This document shows positions 60,390-64,000 of a stretch of DNA of 64,000 bases, in pieces. Positions within the stretch are counted from its first letter, which is position 1; every line of letters begins with the position of its first letter. A model generated the notes under the pieces. That model did no database searches and was not told the origin of the DNA. It saw nothing but the letters and a program-made list of their open reading frames with translations. The DNA is taken from positions 1-64,000 of the forward strand of contig NZ_JBANRJ010000002.1 of the NCBI RefSeq assembly GCF_037154075.1. The letters are read 5' to 3'. The position numbers were made by a program, and so were the translations under genes. This DNA comes from Sphingobium aromaticiconvertens. Lineage in GTDB: Bacteria > Pseudomonadota > Alphaproteobacteria > Sphingomonadales > Sphingomonadaceae.

Positions 60390-61109
60390 TTAAGTATGAG
60401 ATCGCAAGTGTGCGGCTGCAATGCTTGCTGTTTCCATAATATGATCATTGCTTAATTTGATGGCAAGATTCGTATTCCGATCCAGAACTGCATTCATAAT
60501 GGCATGATGCTCTGCTTCAGTGGAGCGTACTTGCGATTCGGCAAGCACTCGGTAACGAGTCGATCTCTCAAATAATTTCTCTTCAAAATCCAGAAGCGTT
60601 TTCAATCTACACGGTGCGGTCAGTGCTCGATGGAAACGGAAATGTGCCTCTTCGGATTCTGGATTAAGTGTGCCCGGGCTTCCGGGCAGATCATGTGGCG
60701 TACGGGTCAAGCGGAAATGAGCGACAATTATCGCCTCGTCATCGGCATCATTTGCGGAAGCTATCGCTTCTCTGAAAATTATCTCGTTAAGCAGGCATCG
60801 ACCCCGCGTAAGTTCTTCGAGTTCATCTGCACAAAAAGCAGGCACCCGAAAACCCCGCTGATCAATTTGAACTACAAATCCTTCTGCAGTAAGGCGGCTT
60901 AATACCTCGCGAATTGGCGATGAGCCTGTTCCGTATCGCTCTTGTAGCATCTTAATGGCAAGACGAGTATTGGGCAGAAATTTGCCGGAAAGTAGATCTG
61001 CGCGGAGTTGTAGATAAACAGATGCTGTCAAACTGACACCGGCCTGCGAGACCGAGTTGCCGGTATCTTTGCCCGCTGCTTCTACCAGCTTTGCCACCGG
61101 TGCGTTCAT
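60390..61109 (-). CDS. GntR-family (FadR/VanR-type) transcriptional regulator
   Basis: This 239-residue protein has the GntR winged helix (LTASVYLQLRADLLSGKFLP, then RLAIKMLQERYGTGSSPIRE and VLSRLTAEGFVVQIDQRGFR) and a C-terminal FCD helical bundle with His residues in AHFRFHRALTAPC and EAEHHAIMNAVLDRN. It probably controls the minus-strand operon that starts at 60058. FCD ligands are usually organic acids. The lower GC content here differs from regions 1-3, as for its neighbours. Confidence 0.87.
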   Translation of the reverse strand: MNAPVAKLVEAAGKDTGNSVSQAGVSLTASVYLQLRADLLSGKFLPNTRLAIKMLQERYGTGSSPIREVLSRLTAEGFVVQIDQRGFRVPAFCADELEELTRGRCLLNEIIFREAIASANDADDEAIIVAHFRLTRTPHDLPGSPGTLNPESEEAHFRFHRALTAPCRLKTLLDFEEKLFERSTRYRVLAESQVRSTEAEHHAIMNAVLDRNTNLAIKLSNDHIMETASIAAAHLRSHT

Positions 61110-61377
61110 AACTGATATTCCTTGCAGACCGATATCTGGATAAAATTGCTATCCTGATCGAAGATTTCTGTCAAACCTGCAAAATTTGGGGTTTTGTCGA
61201 TAAATCCAGTGCAAACGTGTGATCTCCTGCAGGGGCGGTCCCTAAGAGTCAACCCGCTGCCCAACGGGTATGCCTTGCCTGATGGGTGGTCCCGACTGCG
61301 AGAAGGCCGTTCGAGCTAACGGATGCGGGTCATGCCACTTGCTTTGATAGGTCATCCCCGGAATGCGTAGCACGACC

Positions 61378-62313
61378 TGTCCGCCGTCAGCGCCAATGGC
61401 ACAGATTTGAGGTTGTGATTTAAGGAGGATTTGGGCTTCGTCGTAGTGACGAAGGAACGAAGATGAAGCCCAAATCCTCCTTGAAAAAATCGGCGCCGAA
61501 GGCCCCAGCTGAGCGGGTGGTGAAGGACATACGGCGTGCGACGCGCCGGCACTTCTCTGCAGAGGACAAAATCAGGATCGTGCTGGAGGGGCTGCGCGGC
61601 GAAGACAGTATCGCCGAGCTGTGCCGCAAGGAAGGCATCGCCCAGAGCCTGTATTACACCTGGTCGAAGGAGTTCATGGAAGCGGGCAAGCGTCGTCTGG
61701 CCGGCGATACCGCCCGAGCTGCGACCACCGGCGAGGTGCACGACCTGCGCCGCGAAACCCGTGCCCTGAAGGAATGCGTGGCCGACCTGACGCTGGAAAA
61801 CCGTCTGCTCAAAAAAAGCATGATCGCGGATGGGGGCGACGACGAATGAGGTATCCCGCATCTGAGAAGCTCGAGATCATCAGGATCGTCGAGCAGTCGC
61901 ATCTGCCCGCCAAGCGGACGCTGGATAAGCTCGGTATCGCCCGCCGGACGTTCTACCGCTGGTATGATCGCTACCTTGAAGGCGGGCCGGAGGCGCTGGA
62001 GGATCGGCCGTCGGCGCCAAGCCGAGTGTGGAACCGCATCGGCGACGACATCCAGGACCAGATCGTGGAACTGGCGCTGGAAGAGACCGATCTGAGCCCC
62101 CGCGAACTGGCGGTGCGCTTCACCGACGAGAAGCGCTACTTCGTGTCGGAATCGACGGTTTACCGTCTGCTGAAGGCCCATGATCTGATCACCAGCCCGG
62201 CCTATGTCGTGATCAAGGCCGCCGATCAGTTCCACACCAAGACCACCCGGCCGAACGAGATGTGGCAGACTGATTTTACCTACTTCAAGATCATCGGTTG
62301 GGGCTGGATGTAC
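61378..62313 (+). mobile_element. IS3-family insertion sequence (copy 2, truncated)
   Basis: The left repeat TGTCCGCCGTCAGCGCCAA at 61378 matches the copy at 6801-8323. OrfA is complete and OrfB is cut after codon 156 by the next insertion sequence. The right repeat is missing. It lies in opposite orientation to copy 1 and is similar but not identical. Confidence 0.85.
61463..61849 (+). CDS. IS3-family transposase OrfA (copy 2)
   Basis: This 128-residue protein starts MKPKSSLKKSAPKAPAERVV and has the same helix-turn-helix (FSAEDKIRIVLEGLRG) and Leu-rich tail (LTLENRLLKKSMIADGGDDE) as copy 1, with a few changes. The downstream OrfB start overlaps its stop as ATGA. The gene itself is intact. 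Confidence 0.88.
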   Translation: MKPKSSLKKSAPKAPAERVVKDIRRATRRHFSAEDKIRIVLEGLRGEDSIAELCRKEGIAQSLYYTWSKEFMEAGKRRLAGDTARAATTGEVHDLRRETRALKECVADLTLENRLLKKSMIADGGDDE

Positions 62314-62316
62314 TGA
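61846..62316 (+). pseudogene. IS3-family transposase OrfB, truncated (copy 2)
   Basis: The frame starts MRYPASEKLEIIRIVEQSHL and follows copy 1 to TDFTYFKIIGWGWMY, where the next element begins with TGA. The first catalytic Asp is present but the second Asp and the Glu are lost, so no integrase activity is expected. Confidence 0.88.
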
Positions 62317-62347
62317 GCAGCCCCCACCGGGTGGTCCGGGTAGATAG

Positions 62348-63253
62348 TTAGTGCATTGTCGTCTCCGCCGCCATTGCCGGGCGCAGGTGGAGCGAAGCGG
62401 AACCGGAGGCCGGCAATGGCGGCGTCGCCGCTTCTGGTGCGGGTGGGCGATAGCCCAGGCTGCTATGTGGCCGGATGGTGTTGTAGTGGCGCCGCCACGC
62501 CTCGATCAGCACTCTGGCCTCGGCGAGGCTGTAGAAGATCTCTCCGTTAAGCAGCTCGTCACGCAGCGAGCCATTGAAGCTCTCGTTGTAGCCGTTCTCC
62601 CATGGCGAGCCTGGCGTGATGTAGAGCGTGTTCACGCCGATCTGCCCAAGCCATTTCTGGACTGCGGTGGCGATGAACTCGCTGCCGTTGTCCGATCTGA
62701 TATGGTCAGGCGGGCCCCGGTCAATGAACAGCTCGGCCAGGGCCGCCAGCACATCTTCGTGGCGAAGCTGACGGGCGACCACCAGCGCCAGGCACTCGCG
62801 GCTGGCCTCGTCGATGATCGTGAGGATGCGGAACTTGCGCCCGTCGTGCGTCCGTGCCTCGACAAAGTCGTACGCCCAGATGTGCCCGGGATATTCCGGC
62901 CGCAGCCGAATACACGAGCCATCGTTCAACCACAGCCGACCACGTTTCGGCTGTCGCTGAGGCACCTTCAGCCCCTCGCGTCGCCAGATCCGTTCCACCC
63001 GTTTGTGGTTCACCGACCAGCCGGCCGCATGCAGCAGTGCGGTTACCCGGCGATAGCCGTAGCGCCCGTACTGCCTGGCCAGCGCGACGATGTCGTCGGT
63101 CAGCGCCTCCTCGTCATCTGCCCCACACGGCACTTTGCGCTGCGTCGACCGATGCTGCCCGAGGACGCGGCACACCCGTCGCTCGGACACATCCAGCACC
63201 TCACGCACCTGGTCGATGCACCGCCGGCGCCGTGCGGGGCTCAGAAGTTTCCC
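62348..63253 (-). CDS. IS3-family (IS407 group) transposase OrfB
   Basis: The integrase region has [20 protein letters not shown], a zinc/HTH-like segment with [15 protein letters not shown], and catalytic motifs [19 protein letters not shown] (Asp), [15 protein letters not shown] (Asp) and [18 protein letters not shown] (Glu). It ends with [15 protein letters not shown]. It has no clear start of its own and is probably made by a -1 frameshift from OrfA near 63245, as usual in this group. All catalytic residues are present. Confidence 0.85.
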   Translation of the reverse strand, partial: GKLLSPARRRRCIDQVREVLDVSERRVCRVLGQHRSTQRKVPCGADDEEALTDDIVALARQYGRYGYRRVTALLHAAGWSVNHKRVERIWRREGLKVPQRQPKRGRLWLNDGSCIRLRPEYPGHIWAYDFVEARTHDGRKFRILTIIDEASRECLALVVARQLRHEDVLAALAELFIDRGPPDHIRSDNGSEFIATAVQKWLGQIGVNTLYITPGSPWENGYNESFNGSLRDELLNGEIFYSLAEARVLIEAWRRHYNTIRPHSSLGYRPPAPEAATPPLPASGSASLHLRPAMAAETTMH

Positions 63254-63528
63254 CGCGCCGCCTCCTGCAGGATCAGCTTGTCCAATGTCAGGTCCGAGAT
63301 CGCGCGACGCAGCCGGAGGTTCTCCTTCTCCAGATCCTTCATCCGCCGCGCCTGATCCGTCTTCAGACCACCATATTCCTTGCGCCATCGGTAATAGGTC
63401 TGCTCGCTGACTGCGATGCGCCGGCATGCCTCGGCCGTCGTGCCGCCCTGGCCCAGCATGATCTCAACCTCACGCAGCTTGCCGATGATCTCCTCGGGCT
63501 TGGGGAGCATGAGAAAGTTGGGGGTCAT
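63241..63528 (-). CDS. IS3-family (IS407 group) transposase OrfA
   Basis: This 95-residue protein starts [20 protein letters not shown] and has the helix-turn-helix [20 protein letters not shown] and a Leu-rich helix ([20 protein letters not shown]). Its end overlaps OrfB in another frame. A start eight codons upstream would lie in the ISKra4 sequence and is rejected. Confidence 0.87.
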   Translation of the reverse strand: MTPNFLMLPKPEEIIGKLREVEIMLGQGGTTAEACRRIAVSEQTYYRWRKEYGGLKTDQARRMKDLEKENLRLRRAISDLTLDKLILQEAARGNF

Positions 63529-64000
63529 GCCGCCTTCCGTTCGTCCCTCCACCTCTGAAAGTCATTGGCCAACGTGCCATCAAGGGTACGGACGCGGAGT
63601 TGCACAAGCAGATGCACCCCTCTGGGCGTCCACTGCATCTGTTGCTTCTTTGCGAAGCGCTTTGCGACGACCTGGTTGACGGTCGATTCCACGAAGGCGG
63701 TCGAGACTGCTTCGCCATATCGTCGTCGCTCGCCATAGTTCGGGATCATGCTGGCATTGGCGCTGATATAGCTTTCGAACTCCCGCAAATGCTTGAGGAG
63801 ATTGCGAGCTTGCGGCGAGACCTGTGGGTGGCTCATCGGCTCGTCGGTGACATCCGGATCTGTCGCACCAAGCATTCTGGTCTCGACGTCGCCGATTAGG
63901 TCGAGAGCACGGCGCCAGTTGCCGTGCCAGAGGAAGTGCCGAACTCGCTCGAGAGTGGCGACGGCCACGTCTTTATCCGTCTCGGATGGGGGCGGCAATC
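63525..64000 (-). pseudogene. ISKra4-family transposase, C-terminal part (runs off the window)
   Basis: The minus-strand frame carries the family stretch ISANASMIPNYGERRRYGEA and STAFVESTVNQVVAKRFAKK followed by QQMQWTPRGVHLLVQLRVRT. After NDFQRW the frame passes into the IS407-like element and stops at 63525, so the native C-terminus is lost. The 5' part lies beyond base 64000. Confidence 0.8.

Larger units (their letters stand above)
62314..63548 (-). mobile_element. IS3-family (IS407-group-like) insertion sequence
   Basis: This element contains OrfA and OrfB on the minus strand. Its left end is placed at 62314, where OrfB of the other IS3 element breaks off, and its right end near 63548, where the ISKra4 reading frame is interrupted. 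The flanks belong to two different elements, so no target duplication can be checked. End positions are estimates, as the terminal repeats are only loosely recognisable. Confidence 0.7.

Noticed and set aside
1..64000. CRISPR arrays, tRNA or rRNA genes, replication origin
   Set aside because: No regularly spaced repeats, cloverleaf sequences, rRNA segments or rep/iteron patterns were noticed in the window.

Overview
The window looks like a large catabolic plasmid or genomic island of a high-GC alphaproteobacterium, most likely a sphingomonad (Novosphingobium/Sphingobium type). This is inferred from the style of the encoded proteins, the density of aromatic-degradation genes with IclR/MarR/GntR regulators, and the many Tn3, IS3, IS5, IS256 and ISKra4 elements and remnants. 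No rRNA, tRNA, CRISPR array or replication origin was seen.

Region 1 (1-21.5 kb) is a hydroxyquinol-type catabolic region. A minus-strand operon (15010 to 8582) encodes a cyclase-family hydrolase, cupin, SDR, 3-hydroxyacyl-CoA-dehydrogenase-like enzyme, beta-keto acid cleavage enzyme, CocE-type hydrolase and EthD-like protein. Two more minus-strand blocks (cupin/HpcH aldolase/alpha-beta hydrolase/SDR at 1-2646, and intradiol dioxygenase/hydratase at 4898-6582) and an MFS transporter lie beside it. IclR and MarR regulators precede a plus-strand operon: FAD monooxygenase, maleylacetate reductase, hydroxyquinol 1,2-dioxygenase and both CoA-transferase subunits. Together these could convert an unidentified, probably ester- or ring-containing aromatic to hydroxyquinol, maleylacetate, 3-oxoadipate and its CoA ester. 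A palindrome shared by two promoters suggests one IclR regulator controls both ends. An IS5 and an IS3 element have broken the region up.

Region 2 (22.2-29.9 kb) is a plus-strand catechol meta-cleavage operon: hydroxymuconic semialdehyde dehydrogenase, extradiol dioxygenase, 2-oxopent-4-enoate hydratase, acylating acetaldehyde dehydrogenase, 4-hydroxy-2-oxovalerate aldolase, oxalocrotonate decarboxylase and tautomerase, plus a class II aldolase-like protein, a small basic protein and a MarR regulator.

Region 3 (30-35.1 kb) is a gentisate cluster: Rieske oxygenase alpha and beta and gentisate 1,2-dioxygenase, divergent from IclR, fumarylpyruvate hydrolase and maleylpyruvate isomerase. A second, incomplete set with a ferredoxin, thioesterase and GntR regulator lies at 56.9-61.1 kb.

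Region 4 (35.1-56.9 kb) is mobile and defence DNA. Two Tn3-family transposons lie 28 bp apart (35462-39427 and 39456-43213). The second cuts off a TrlF-like PHP/ATPase gene at its Walker A motif. Upstream of that lie an SbcC/SbcD-like pair and an AbiEi/AbiEii-like toxin-antitoxin pair, all on the same strand. A junkyard of decayed genes follows (TonB receptor, cytochrome b561, winged-helix remnant), then a third Tn3-family transposon (52251-56041) truncating a phosphoenolpyruvate synthase gene.

Region 5 (61.4-64 kb) is a stack of interrupted insertion sequences.
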